64,000 bases of DNA from Lentibacter algarum. GTDB taxonomy: Bacteria > Pseudomonadota > Alphaproteobacteria > Rhodobacterales > Rhodobacteraceae. The translations under genes were made by a program, and so were the position numbers. The number at the start of each line of letters is the position of its first letter. The first letter of the stretch is position 1. Below are positions 28,778 to 37,364 of the stretch, piece by piece. Location: assembly GCF_018860975.1 (NCBI RefSeq), contig NZ_JAHKQI010000005.1, forward strand, positions 372,001-436,000. The letters run 5' to 3'. Below the pieces are notes generated by a model. It was not told the DNA's origin, did not search any database, and was given only the letters and a program-made list of their open reading frames with translations.

Positions 28778-29839
28778 TTACTCCTGCCCGAGGCCAAATA
28801 AGCCTCGCAATGTCTTGGACAAACGAAGGCGTGCCGACTTGTTTACTTCAGACGGCCCCAACTCGTAGTCGGTGACTGTCAGGTCAACTGGAACGAAGAT
28901 ATCTCCTCGGAGGGCTGCTGCACGGGTGGTATCGTTAACCACGATTTCGACGGCCATTTTGCGACCATCAGCCATCTCGATAGCTGCGATGTCACCCGTA
29001 AGTGTGCGTGTCAGCCCCTCAATGCTGATCAAAGTTCGTAACCTTAATGCTGAGCTATCGTTGAAAATTGTCAGAATTAAGTCTGAAGGAAGGACAGTTG
29101 AGCCTTCATAGATATTGCTGGCAATTGCGACTTCGCCTTCTTGTGGCATCTGGAAGCTGAGCACATCACCTGTTGTCGAGGCGATGGAGTAAGCGACTTC
29201 GCCCACCGCGGCATCAGGGTCAACATAGGTGACTTGTCCGGCGACAGTGGCTTGCATGGCAAGACCTGCGCGGTCGATGAACACAGGGTGCATTTCGTAG
29301 GTTGAGGTGTAGCGCGAAAACACCACAGTGCCGGCGGCAAAAGCGATGATCAGCGACGCAACTGCCATACCTATCGAGCGCAACCTGTCACGCAATGTGC
29401 GCTCGACACGGGCCTTTGGCGCGCTAGGCTGTGTTGGGCCGGTATAGCTCATCAGGCCTTTCAGAGTAACAATGTCTCCGGCGATGAAGCTGTTTATAAT
29501 AAAGCGAAGTTGCCCCATGTGAGGGCCTGTAGGTTCGGCGAACAACAACACACAGGTGTCGTCTCCGCCGCGATCGGTTGCGATAACTTCGGCGGTCAGG
29601 TTGACTGTGAAATCACCGAACGAGAATATCAGCGTCGCGATGTCCTTGCTGCCAGCTACGATCTTGTCTTTGGGTGCAACAACTTCCATCTCGGCGATAG
29701 AAATGCGTTTGCCCTCAAGCTTTTGATCGCCCACCTTGACAGTGAACGGCATGCTCAGAACCGGATGCTCGTTTTCAAAACCGAAGCCCGCAGGAATTGC
29801 GGTAGACGGCACGTTCTTTTTGATCTCGTTGTCGCTCAT
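28778..29839 (-). CDS. alg44: Alg44-like PilZ/HlyD membrane co-polymerase
   Basis: 353 residues (Pseudomonas Alg44 has 389). An N-terminal cytoplasmic PilZ-like domain covers about residues 20-120, one membrane helix covers about 152-173 (RSIGMAVASLIIAFAAGTVV), and a periplasmic beta-rich membrane-fusion domain follows (AGLAMQATVAGQVTYV). In Alg44 c-di-GMP binds R-x3-R and a D-x-S-x-x-G motif. The matching stretches here are ENEHPVLSMPF and RISIAEMEV, without either motif. The protein should still couple the Alg8 synthase to the periplasmic complex, but c-di-GMP control is not evident. It lies nine bases downstream of alg8. Confidence 0.87.
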   Translation of the reverse strand: MSDNEIKKNVPSTAIPAGFGFENEHPVLSMPFTVKVGDQKLEGKRISIAEMEVVAPKDKIVAGSKDIATLIFSFGDFTVNLTAEVIATDRGGDDTCVLLFAEPTGPHMGQLRFIINSFIAGDIVTLKGLMSYTGPTQPSAPKARVERTLRDRLRSIGMAVASLIIAFAAGTVVFSRYTSTYEMHPVFIDRAGLAMQATVAGQVTYVDPDAAVGEVAYSIASTTGDVLSFQMPQEGEVAIASNIYEGSTVLPSDLILTIFNDSSALRLRTLISIEGLTRTLTGDIAAIEMADGRKMAVEIVVNDTTRAAALRGDIFVPVDLTVTDYELGPSEVNKSARLRLSKTLRGLFGLGQE

Positions 29840-29848
29840 TGGGATGAA

Positions 29849-31333
29849 CTACTCCAGAGTGTTGATAAACATGATGCCAAGCGTGAGCCAGGCAAACGCC
29901 AACCCGTGATGGGCTGTGCTTTCGTGCATTTTCAGGCGTTCGAACAGGGGCAGCTTTTGGCTGCTCGCACTGCCTGAGCCTTGGCGGGTCCACTTTTGGC
30001 GATCAAGCCGGAACAGCACGTAGGTTTTGATGATCGCGCCGGAAATTTGACCGAAATAGAGGATAAACGGGTGTGTGATCGCGAACCACTCGCGGTTGAA
30101 AGCGGCGATATAGGCGCTGAACATGTAGCGCGTGAGCATAACCCAGCTGATGTAAAGCGGGATGATCAGCAGCGTCGAAAACGCAGCGGTGATCAGAACC
30201 GAGATCGGGCCGACCATTGTTGTCCAGCAGCTGACACGTTGATCAAGGATCGACCACCATGTGAAAAAGCCCATCTTGCGCGGGCCCATCGCGATGGCGC
30301 GACCGTTGGTGCGCATCATGTTGCCAAACCAGCGGACCATCAGTGTTTTGGCACTGTCATAGAAGCCGGGGCGGGGCTGGGTTTCGTAGCTGCGGCTTTG
30401 CACATCAGGCAAATATGCAGTCTGATAGCCGCGCTCGAGCAGCCAGAACCATGTTGATTTATCGTCGCCGGTGAGGAAGTTGACACGGCCAAGACGCCAG
30501 TGATCAAGGAAGTCCTGACCAACGGCGCGCAGGAATGTCGGATCGGTCGCGAGATCGGCGCGGAACACCGACATGCGGCCTGTCAGGGTCAGAACGCGGT
30601 TTGAGAGGCCCATTGAGCACATCATCACCTGACGTTGGTTGAAGCGCAGGTGAAACCAGTCTTTGAACAGGCCTTCCTCTTCAATGATCGCGGCTTCGTG
30701 GGTTGTAAGAGCACCTGTGTTGGAGTCGGTAAACACAGGTGCAGAACGTGCCCAGATATCTTCGGGGACGAGCGTGTCGCCGTCGACAAACACCAGCACA
30801 TCGTGACGGGTGGGTGAGAAGCTCGCCAAAATGCGCAGGGCTTGTGACATCGCATCGCGTTTGCCGTTGGCTTTGATGCGGTCGATGATCAGCTTTACGT
30901 GGTTCGGGTCGGTGCCTGTGGCGGTGAAGATCGAGCGGATGAGGCGTTCGTCCATGCCGTCGACCACGGATGCCACGATTGTTGCACCGTCACGCGCGGC
31001 CATCGCAGATTTGAAGATCGATCGGTAGACAGCCAGTGTCGCGTCCTGGTCAACCATGTAGCTGGTGACCATATAATAACAGTGGTGGCGCGCGGTGCTT
31101 TTGGCGAAACGCGCGGCACGTTGTTTGCGCCAGCGGGGATAAACACGCAGCTTGAAGATCAGCGCGCGTGTGAAGTTGAGCACAGCCCAGCTATAGCGCC
31201 ATATTCCAAGCGTGCCGATCGCCAGCACAGTGCCCTTCGCGCCCTGCATGTTCCCCAAGAAATCTTGGGGGACAGCAAAGATCAGCAGCACGGCTGCCGC
31301 GAAATAGGCGATATGTTGCAAAGCCAACAGCAT
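29849..31333 (-). CDS. alg8: Alg8-like polymannuronate synthase (GT2)
   Basis: 494 residues from the ATG at 31333, the same length as Pseudomonas Alg8. This start has an AAGGAGAG ribosome-binding site about ten bases upstream; an in-frame ATG at 31390 would overlap algD. Membrane helices flank a cytoplasmic GT2 domain with VLVFVDGDTLVPEDIW (D-x-D), LTGDDKSTWFWLLERGYQTA and MVRWFGNMMRTNGRA near the acceptor site. It should polymerise GDP-mannuronate at the inner membrane and pass the chain to the periplasm with Alg44. The catalytic motifs appear complete. Confidence 0.93.
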   Translation of the reverse strand: MLLALQHIAYFAAAVLLIFAVPQDFLGNMQGAKGTVLAIGTLGIWRYSWAVLNFTRALIFKLRVYPRWRKQRAARFAKSTARHHCYYMVTSYMVDQDATLAVYRSIFKSAMAARDGATIVASVVDGMDERLIRSIFTATGTDPNHVKLIIDRIKANGKRDAMSQALRILASFSPTRHDVLVFVDGDTLVPEDIWARSAPVFTDSNTGALTTHEAAIIEEEGLFKDWFHLRFNQRQVMMCSMGLSNRVLTLTGRMSVFRADLATDPTFLRAVGQDFLDHWRLGRVNFLTGDDKSTWFWLLERGYQTAYLPDVQSRSYETQPRPGFYDSAKTLMVRWFGNMMRTNGRAIAMGPRKMGFFTWWSILDQRVSCWTTMVGPISVLITAAFSTLLIIPLYISWVMLTRYMFSAYIAAFNREWFAITHPFILYFGQISGAIIKTYVLFRLDRQKWTRQGSGSASSQKLPLFERLKMHESTAHHGLAFAWLTLGIMFINTLE

Positions 31334-31361
31334 CAGCTGAGCTCTCTCCTTATAAAGGCTG

Positions 31362-32681
31362 TTACCAGCAGATACCTTGGTAGTTGGCACCTGAGGTTTG
31401 CTCGCGGTTCAGGCGTGTCAGATCAACAATCTGGCGGTGCTCTGACGCGGCTTTCAGGCGCTCGACGGTATCTTTGTAGAGGTTGCCCACAAGCACGGTT
31501 CCCGAGCCCTCAATAAGCGCATCAAGATCAGGCTGAAGGCGCTGCTCGAGGTCAGGGACATGCTCGTTCCCACGGCCTGCGCCGGGGGTTTCGGTGTCAA
31601 AGGCCTCTTGCACGAAGGGATCGTAGATGTTGACGTCAATGCCGCGGCCAATGAGGCGTGCGGCAAGGGCGATCAGCGGGCTTTCTCGCAGGTCGTCGGT
31701 TCCGGGCTTGAAGGAAATTCCGACAAAACCGACTTTTTTCGAGCCGCTGTCGACAACCATCTGCTCGGCCTTGGCGATTTGGGCCTCGTTGGCCTCAAGC
31801 ACGGCATTGAGCATATGAGCCGGTGTATCGGTGCTATTTGCAAGATAGCGCAGGGCACGCACGTCTTTTGGCAGGCAAGACCCACCAAAAGCAAAGCCGG
31901 GGCGCATGAAGTAAGAACTCATGGCGATTTTGTCGTCGGAACAGAGGATCTCCATGACAGATTGCCCGTCGATGCCGCTGGCCTTGGCGATATTGCCGAT
32001 CTCGTTGGCGAATGTGACTTTGACCGCGCGCCATGTGTTCGAGGTGTATTTCACCATCTCGGCGGTGCGAATATCAACTTGGTGCATGTCGCAGGGCAGG
32101 TCTTTGTTGAGACCTTCCAAAATATCGCGGGTGCCTTCATCGAGGTAGCCAAAGACAATCAGTCCCGGGTCGTAATAGTCGGCGATCGCGGTGCTTTCGC
32201 GCAGAAACTCTGGATAGTAACCAACGCCGAAGTCTTTACCGGCGACTTTGCCTGAGGCTTTTTCAAGTGCAGGAATGCAAGAGTCGACAGTAGAACCGGG
32301 AACGATAGTTGAACGCACAACAACCGAGTGATGTGTCGGCTTGTCGCGCAAGGCGGCGCCGATGCTGTCACAAACCGATGTCACGTAACTAAGACCAACC
32401 GAGCCGTCGGGTGCGGAGGGGGTGCCAACGCAGATGAACGAAGCGTCTGTTGCCAGAACGGCGGCGCGAAAGTCGTCAGTTGCTGTCAGTTTGCCAGCTT
32501 TGACCACTTCTGCGACCAGCTCGTCGATACCTTCTTCGACAATCGGGCTTTGACCTGAATTGATTGCTTTGATTTTTCCGGGGTCGACATCAACTGCGAT
32601 TACATCATGCCCGTCGCGTGCCAGACACGCTGCGGATACAACACCTACGTAGCCAATGCCAAAGACGCTAATCTTTGCCAT
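31362..32681 (-). CDS. algD: GDP-mannose 6-dehydrogenase
   Basis: 439 residues from the ATG at 32681, matching the start of Pseudomonas AlgD; an ATG six codons upstream (32699) is possible. The NAD-binding motif is ISVFGIGYVGVVSAACLA. The middle domain has AEMVKYTSNTWRAVKVTFAN, the catalytic Cys lies in FAFGGSCLPKDVRALRY, and the C-terminal nucleotide domain has VGFVGISFKPGTDDLRESPL. The last residues GICW are identical to the end of Pseudomonas AlgD as I recall it. It makes GDP-mannuronic acid from GDP-mannose, the committed step. It is the first gene of the operon, 28 bases from alg8. Confidence 0.95.
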   Translation of the reverse strand: MAKISVFGIGYVGVVSAACLARDGHDVIAVDVDPGKIKAINSGQSPIVEEGIDELVAEVVKAGKLTATDDFRAAVLATDASFICVGTPSAPDGSVGLSYVTSVCDSIGAALRDKPTHHSVVVRSTIVPGSTVDSCIPALEKASGKVAGKDFGVGYYPEFLRESTAIADYYDPGLIVFGYLDEGTRDILEGLNKDLPCDMHQVDIRTAEMVKYTSNTWRAVKVTFANEIGNIAKASGIDGQSVMEILCSDDKIAMSSYFMRPGFAFGGSCLPKDVRALRYLANSTDTPAHMLNAVLEANEAQIAKAEQMVVDSGSKKVGFVGISFKPGTDDLRESPLIALAARLIGRGIDVNIYDPFVQEAFDTETPGAGRGNEHVPDLEQRLQPDLDALIEGSGTVLVGNLYKDTVERLKAASEHRQIVDLTRLNREQTSGANYQGICW

Positions 32682-32984
32682 GTGTATGCTCTGCCTCATT
32701 GAGTGTCGCCTTTTGGCGGCGACTTTATTGATTATTGTTAAGTATGCAGAAAATTGCCGATCCGACCAAGCGACCTGAGGGAAAGCATACTTGAAAGGGT
32801 TAATGATGTGTTAATTTGGACACTTGCGCAGCGCAACTTTGAGGTAAAAATCTGGTAACTAATTGAACAAAAAGAATTATTCAAGAGTGACGCGCCTTAG
32901 CGACACAATTGACTTTGTGGGCGCTGGTCTGTCAGAAAGGCTGCTAACAGCCCGAACTCTAGTAGCAGTTGAGGAGAAAGCGGC
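32682..32984. promoter_or_regulatory. Divergent promoter region of algD operon and lyase gene
   Basis: About 300 bases, AT-rich compared with the flanking genes, between the algD start and the lyase gene start. It holds a GTCGCC/GGCGAC inverted repeat (about 32705-32723) in what would be the algD leader, a spaced inverted repeat at 32740-32792 (listed separately), and TTAATGATGTGTTAAT-type sequence around 32800-32816. Promoter elements for both directions must lie here, but I cannot place -35 and -10 boxes with confidence. Confidence 0.6.
32740..32792. repeat. Spaced inverted repeat AAGTATGC / GCATACTT
   Basis: AAGTATGC at 32740-32747 and its exact reverse complement GCATACTT at 32785-32792, 45 bases from start to start. 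This is close to an integral number of helical turns, so the two half-sites could face the same side of the DNA. Position upstream of algD and divergent from the lyase gene suggests an operator for a regulator not encoded here. Confidence 0.5.
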
Positions 32985-33929
32985 GTGATACAATTTATAC
33001 GTGTGATCCTTGTTTTGGCCGCTCTGGCGGTTGTTTCGGCATGTGTTTCGATCACCATCGAGGAACCAAATCGGGAAGGCTCAGGCCTTCGTCAATCTGA
33101 TTTCTCGGCTCCCAAAGGCTACACGCGATTTCTGAGCGACGCGCCGCATGCGTATCGGCGCGGGCTGGTGAGTGTCGGAGATCCGGTGCGGCGCGGGGTG
33201 AGCTCGGAGCGCTTCGAGTTGCGTGATGGCGATTGCGGAGGCTCGGACTGTGGAGCACCACGCTCGCGGGCAGAAATCCAGATGGACCAGACGCTGAGCA
33301 AAGCCAAGGTCGGGCAGGATGTCTGGTATGGTTGGAGTTTCTTCAACGCCTCGGTGCCATCTTTCACAAAGCAGAACTCGCTGCGACTGGTGTTCGGACA
33401 ATGGACGCTCGGCGGCAAGCAGAAGCCTATATTCCGGCTCATCCAGCTTGGCAAAGGCGAGGGAGATTTTAGCAAGTGCCCGCCAACGGGCTGTGCCGGC
33501 CCAAGCTATGGAAAAGGCGATGTAGTGGTGCAGCTTGAAGATGTTGCGCGCTATCAAGGCTGGAACGCAGCTCAAAACAACGGCTACATTTGCCGCCTGT
33601 TTGATATGCAGGCACAGACTGGCAAGTGGGTTGATTTGACGGTCAACACGAACTTCTCGACGGGGGCAGACGGCTATCTGAGGGTCTGGGTGAACCGGCG
33701 GTTGGTGTGCAACTATCGCGGCCCTGTTGTGAGTGCTTTAAGTGCAAACGGTGAAATCAAACACCGTCGCGGCGTTTTCTCATCGTGGCACAAGCGCTGG
33801 CGCGATACTATGAAGGGCGAGCCGAGGCCGACGCTTGTTGTATACTATGATGAGTTTCGCACAGGCGCTTCACAGGCGGAAGTTGATCCACAATTCCTGT
33901 CGAAAGCAGGCGTTGAGGCGGTTGACTGA
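32985..33929 (+). CDS. Secreted polysaccharide-lyase-like lipoprotein
   Basis: 314 residues. A lipoprotein signal ends in VVSAC, with Cys20 as the lipidation site. The mature part looks like the heparin-lyase-type beta-jelly-roll 'polysaccharide lyase' family (PF14099-like): SRAEIQMDQTLSKAKVGQDVWYGWSF, LRLVFGQWTLGGKQKPIFRL, KWVDLTVNTNFSTGADGYLRVWVNRRL and VVYYDEFRTG. These enzymes cleave uronate-containing polymers. It is divergent from the alginate-type operon and may trim or degrade its product, taking the place of the altered AlgL. Family assignment is by pattern; the substrate is inferred. Confidence 0.75.
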   Translation: MIQFIRVILVLAALAVVSACVSITIEEPNREGSGLRQSDFSAPKGYTRFLSDAPHAYRRGLVSVGDPVRRGVSSERFELRDGDCGGSDCGAPRSRAEIQMDQTLSKAKVGQDVWYGWSFFNASVPSFTKQNSLRLVFGQWTLGGKQKPIFRLIQLGKGEGDFSKCPPTGCAGPSYGKGDVVVQLEDVARYQGWNAAQNNGYICRLFDMQAQTGKWVDLTVNTNFSTGADGYLRVWVNRRLVCNYRGPVVSALSANGEIKHRRGVFSSWHKRWRDTMKGEPRPTLVVYYDEFRTGASQAEVDPQFLSKAGVEAVD

Positions 33930-33932
33930 AGC

Positions 33933-34133
33933 TTAAGCCGTGAGGTGAACTGATGCGCCGTCGGCGTAGTGCACTGACAGCGCGCCATCTTCGGCGGTGA
34001 TAAAGGCAGAGCCCGTCATCGCACCGGTTTTACGCTCGAAACGCAGGACTTTGGCTGAAGACAACTCGGCGGTCACTTCAGCGCCGCGGGCGACAGTAAA
34101 GGTCTTCGTTTGGTCATTTTCAGTGCGGCGCAT
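33933..34133 (-). CDS. Small hypothetical protein
   Basis: 66 residues, rich in beta-prone and charged residues: TFTVARGAEVTAELSSAKVL, FERKTGAMTGSAFITAEDGA. A good ribosome-binding site (GAAGGAAA) lies before the ATG. It ends three bases from the stop of the convergent lyase gene. No signal peptide or membrane helix is visible, and I do not recognise the family. Confidence 0.5.
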   Translation of the reverse strand: MRRTENDQTKTFTVARGAEVTAELSSAKVLRFERKTGAMTGSAFITAEDGALSVHYADGASVHLTA

Positions 34134-34487
34134 GGTCGGTTTCCTTCAAGCAGTGCCGATACTGCGACGGGCGCAAAAACCCGTTTAGCAGCGAGAAAGA
34201 AACTTAGACTTAAGCAGCGTATGCCTTGAGCAGAAACTTCTTTTACGGCTTATCCCCAGACGAATTTGTAACGGCTGGAACGCGAAAATGCAAGAAAATG
34301 CCACAGTTAGGCCGGAATTTGGCGCGGTTTTAGGACGGTTTTTGCCCAAGTTTGGCAGATTGTTGCGGCGCCAGAGATAATGTGAAGCAGCATGTCTTAT
34401 CGTTGAACAGAACTCTACGGCGGCGACGAGGCGGCTACAGGGCGGCTTCAGGCCTGTCGATTCGCGTAAAATTTGAGCCTGTCGGCT
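34134..34487. other. Intergenic stretch without recognised gene
   Basis: About 350 bases between the small gene and the SDR gene, both on the minus strand. AT-rich parts (34190-34340) could hold the promoter of the small gene. A short hairpin AGCC-GACA-GGCT next to an A/T stretch just after the SDR stop (about 34470-34488) could be a weak terminator. I see no coding frame with supporting features. Confidence 0.5.
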
Positions 34488-35321
34488 TCAGTTTTCGTCG
34501 CCTTCGAGCGATTTCAGATAGGCGTCTTTTTTCTTGATGCCTTGCTTTTCAAACCAGCCGGCGACGGGGGCGATGAGGCCCGGAAGCAGCATCATAATGC
34601 CTGCCATAATGCCGTCGCTCTTGGGCAACCATGTTTCGAGTTTACCGCTGTCGAGCGCTTTGACCACATGCTCTGCTATTTGCTCGGGTTTCATCGGTGT
34701 GGCGTTACCGACAAAATTGAGCGGAGATCCGGCGGGATTTGCCAACTCGGCGGCAAGCATCGGCGTGTCGATGGCGCTCGGGTAGATACCGCTGACTTTG
34801 ACGCCACATGGGTGCATCTCTAGCGACAGAGACGACATAAAGCCACGCAGCCCGAACTTTGAGGCGGCGTAGGCAGCGCTGTCTTTCATCGGAGCCATAG
34901 CGGCGAGCGAGACAATTGAAACGATGTTGCCTGCGCCGCGGGGTTTCATTGCGCGGGCGGCAGCAGCACAGAGGATCATCGGGGCTGTCATATTGATATC
35001 AACATGGGCGCGAGTGAGGTCGTCACTGATGCTGCCAACAGAGCCGGGCATGATGATTCCGGCGTTGTTAACCAAAAGATCAACCGGTTGCTCAGTGCTC
35101 TCGATACGCTGGCTGAGGGCGGCAAGATCAACCTCTGAACGCAAGTCAGCGGTGATTAGCTCCGGCTTTCCAACGACTTCGGTTGCGGTTGCCTGTAGCT
35201 GCGCTTCGTCGCGGTCGGTGAGGATGAGGCTGTAACCTTCAGCAGCGAGCGCCTTGGCCAGAGCGAGGCCAACGCCGCCGCCAGCGCCAGTGATCAGCGC
35301 AGTTTTTGGCGCGGAGGTCAT
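34488..35321 (-). CDS. Short-chain dehydrogenase/reductase
   Basis: 277 residues from the ATG at 35321, which overlaps the stop of the upstream monooxygenase (ATGA). The cofactor motif is TALITGAGGGVGLALAKALA, the structural NNAG motif is VNNAGIIMPG, and the catalytic Tyr-x3-Lys is in AAYAASKFGLRGF, preceded by Ser in the strand VSIVSLAAMAP. An NAD(P)-dependent alcohol/ketone oxidoreductase is expected. Partnership with a flavin monooxygenase suggests oxidation of an alcohol to the ketone used by a Baeyer-Villiger-type enzyme, or processing of its product. A C-terminal extension rich in Lys and Asp follows residue 245. Confidence 0.92.
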   Translation of the reverse strand: MTSAPKTALITGAGGGVGLALAKALAAEGYSLILTDRDEAQLQATATEVVGKPELITADLRSEVDLAALSQRIESTEQPVDLLVNNAGIIMPGSVGSISDDLTRAHVDINMTAPMILCAAAARAMKPRGAGNIVSIVSLAAMAPMKDSAAYAASKFGLRGFMSSLSLEMHPCGVKVSGIYPSAIDTPMLAAELANPAGSPLNFVGNATPMKPEQIAEHVVKALDSGKLETWLPKSDGIMAGIMMLLPGLIAPVAGWFEKQGIKKKDAYLKSLEGDEN

Positions 35322-36682
35322 TCGGAGGCCGCCCCACACTTGGATTTTGCGCTGTCAAAGTAACCCATTTGCAGCTCTTGCCAGCCCATGTGCTTGCGCA
35401 GCTTTTTGAACTCGCTCTTTAGTGCGTCAACGTTGGCGTATGTCGCGTGGCGCTCGCTTTCAATATACTTCACACCTCCGGAAAGGTTCGGGGTGTGTTC
35501 GTGAATGCGGGTGCTGAGCTTGTTCCAAGCTGCGGCGTCGTCACGCTGGGCGAGTATTGCACGACCGATGATGTCAGCCATGCCGTCAAACAACTTGTAG
35601 ATGCCGCCGTTTGTCTCGGTAAAGCCGAGTGCAAAGAGCTGTTGGTTGGCGCGCGAGAACATGTGCAAGTGGTTGTCGGGGCGCGCATTCTTCCAGCTAA
35701 ACTGGTTCGTGTCGACATAGGGGATGATCCAGTCATAGCCTGTTGCGCAGAGCACCAGATCAACTTGCTCGCGGCTGCCATCTTTGAACAGAACATCCTT
35801 ACCATCAAGCCGCTCGACATCGCCCTTGGCGATCAGATCACCATGGCCGAGGCAGTGCAACACTTGCGAGTTTACGATCGGGTGGCTTTCGAAAAGCTTG
35901 TGGTCTGGCTTGGGTAGGCCGAAGCGGGTAATGTCGCCATTGATAAACCGCAGCAGACCGGCGAAGACGCGCTGCGCCAGCCACATCGGCAGGTGCGGGC
36001 CCTCGTCGCCGAAAACATCGGCGGGTTTGCCCATGATGTGCTTAGGGATGAAGTGATAGCCACGGCGCAAGCTCAGGAAAGCGCCGTCGCCAGCTGTTGC
36101 CGCGTCACAGACAATGTCACAACCCGAGTTGCCAGCGCCAACAACGAGCACGGTTTTGCCGCGAAACTCGTCCATGTGGCGATAGGTGTTTGCGTGGCGC
36201 ACTTCGCCAGTGAAAGTGCTGGTTTCGGTGGCCCAAGCGGGCATCTTGGGATGCCATGTTGTGCCTGTCGCGCAGACCATCCAGCGGTAATGCTTCACCT
36301 CGCCGTTCGAGAGAGTGATGGCCCACTGGTCATTGGTAAACTCGGCTGCCGTGACTTCGGTGTTGAAGGTGATGTGTTCTTTGAGACCATATTCTGCCGC
36401 AAAGCTTTTCATATAGTCAAAGATCTCCCGGTTTGACGGGTAGTCAGGATAGCTTTCAGGCATCGGAAAATCCGAGAAATACGACAGGGTCTTGGAGGAG
36501 ATGAAATGTGCCGAGGCATACATTGGCGTGCCGGGGTTCTCGATGTCCCAGACTCCACCGACTTCGCTGTGGCGCTCGAAAACGTCAAAGGCGATGCCGA
36601 GGTTTTTGAAGGCACGCGCGAGGGCGAGGCCGCCAGGGCCAGCGCCGATGATACAGGCTCGGTTTGATGTGGTGGATGTCAT
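35318..36682 (-). CDS. Flavin-containing / Baeyer-Villiger-type monooxygenase
   Basis: 454 residues. The FAD motif is ACIIGAGPGGLALARAFKNL, the NADPH motif is VLVVGAGNSGCDIVCDAA, and between them is FTGEVRHANTY, matching the F-x-G-x3-H-x3-Y fingerprint of flavin monooxygenases. The later CATGYD motif (VLCATGYDWIIPY) is also present. It should insert one oxygen atom into a ketone or a soft nucleophile using NADPH and O2 in the cytoplasm. It is the middle gene of a TetR-FMO-SDR operon. The substrate is unknown. Confidence 0.93.
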   Translation of the reverse strand: MTSTTSNRACIIGAGPGGLALARAFKNLGIAFDVFERHSEVGGVWDIENPGTPMYASAHFISSKTLSYFSDFPMPESYPDYPSNREIFDYMKSFAAEYGLKEHITFNTEVTAAEFTNDQWAITLSNGEVKHYRWMVCATGTTWHPKMPAWATETSTFTGEVRHANTYRHMDEFRGKTVLVVGAGNSGCDIVCDAATAGDGAFLSLRRGYHFIPKHIMGKPADVFGDEGPHLPMWLAQRVFAGLLRFINGDITRFGLPKPDHKLFESHPIVNSQVLHCLGHGDLIAKGDVERLDGKDVLFKDGSREQVDLVLCATGYDWIIPYVDTNQFSWKNARPDNHLHMFSRANQQLFALGFTETNGGIYKLFDGMADIIGRAILAQRDDAAAWNKLSTRIHEHTPNLSGGVKYIESERHATYANVDALKSEFKKLRKHMGWQELQMGYFDSAKSKCGAASE

Positions 36683-36739
36683 GCGGCCTCTCGAAAAGCG
36701 GGTGCCTCTGGTTGTCTGTTCAGGCCGCGCTCATTTTCG

Positions 36740-37360
36740 TTAAGCGCCGTTTTGCATCCAGCCAACGAGACGTGCGTTCATCTCTTCTAGCTGGGGGCCA
36801 ATTTCGAATGTAGCGTCAGGTTTTTTGCGGATGTAGTCCAGAAATGCCATCGTTGCTATGCTGTCCAGCACCTTCGCAGCTTGCTCTTCGCAGAGGGTAT
36901 CAGGCAGGTGCCCGTGCTTCTTTAATTTCTGAACCAGAAGGACATATTGCCGACGGATCTTCAGCAGGCAGGCTTCATATTTTTTGGAGAAGGGGGAGTC
37001 AGGAAACGCGAGAAAGGCAGCGACGGCGAATCGCCACATTTCAGAGGTGAGCCCGTCGTTGCGGTAAGAAAAATGACATTTGGTTAGCTGACTTATTGCA
37101 GTTTTTGCATTTCTTACTGGAGCTTCCAAAACTTCGTTGCCGTAAGAAAGCCCTATCTCGAAGTCGTCGACAACAACAGCCAGAAGCAGATCATTTTTGG
37201 TTTTGAAATACCCGTAGATTGTTCCTGCTGAAACACCGGCCTCTTGGGCAATTTCTTCAAGCTTAACGGCTTCATACCCATAATTCCGAAACATCAACAT
37301 CGCTGTGTTGAGCATCGCTTCGCGACGTTCTCTTTTTTGTTTTTGCCTCAAACCAGTCAT
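36740..37360 (-). CDS. TetR-family regulator
   Basis: 206 residues. An N-terminal helix-turn-helix covers about residues 10-60 (RREAMLNTAMLMFRNYGYEA; IAQEAGVSAGTIYGYFKTKN). The ligand-binding helical domain is divergent, as usual. It lies 57 bases upstream of the monooxygenase gene on the same strand, so it is probably the first gene of that operon and autoregulated through the repeats at 37365-37418. It could also affect the divergent transporter operon at 37502. Confidence 0.93.
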   Translation of the reverse strand: MTGLRQKQKRERREAMLNTAMLMFRNYGYEAVKLEEIAQEAGVSAGTIYGYFKTKNDLLLAVVVDDFEIGLSYGNEVLEAPVRNAKTAISQLTKCHFSYRNDGLTSEMWRFAVAAFLAFPDSPFSKKYEACLLKIRRQYVLLVQKLKKHGHLPDTLCEEQAAKVLDSIATMAFLDYIRKKPDATFEIGPQLEEMNARLVGWMQNGA

Positions 37361-37364
37361 CAGG

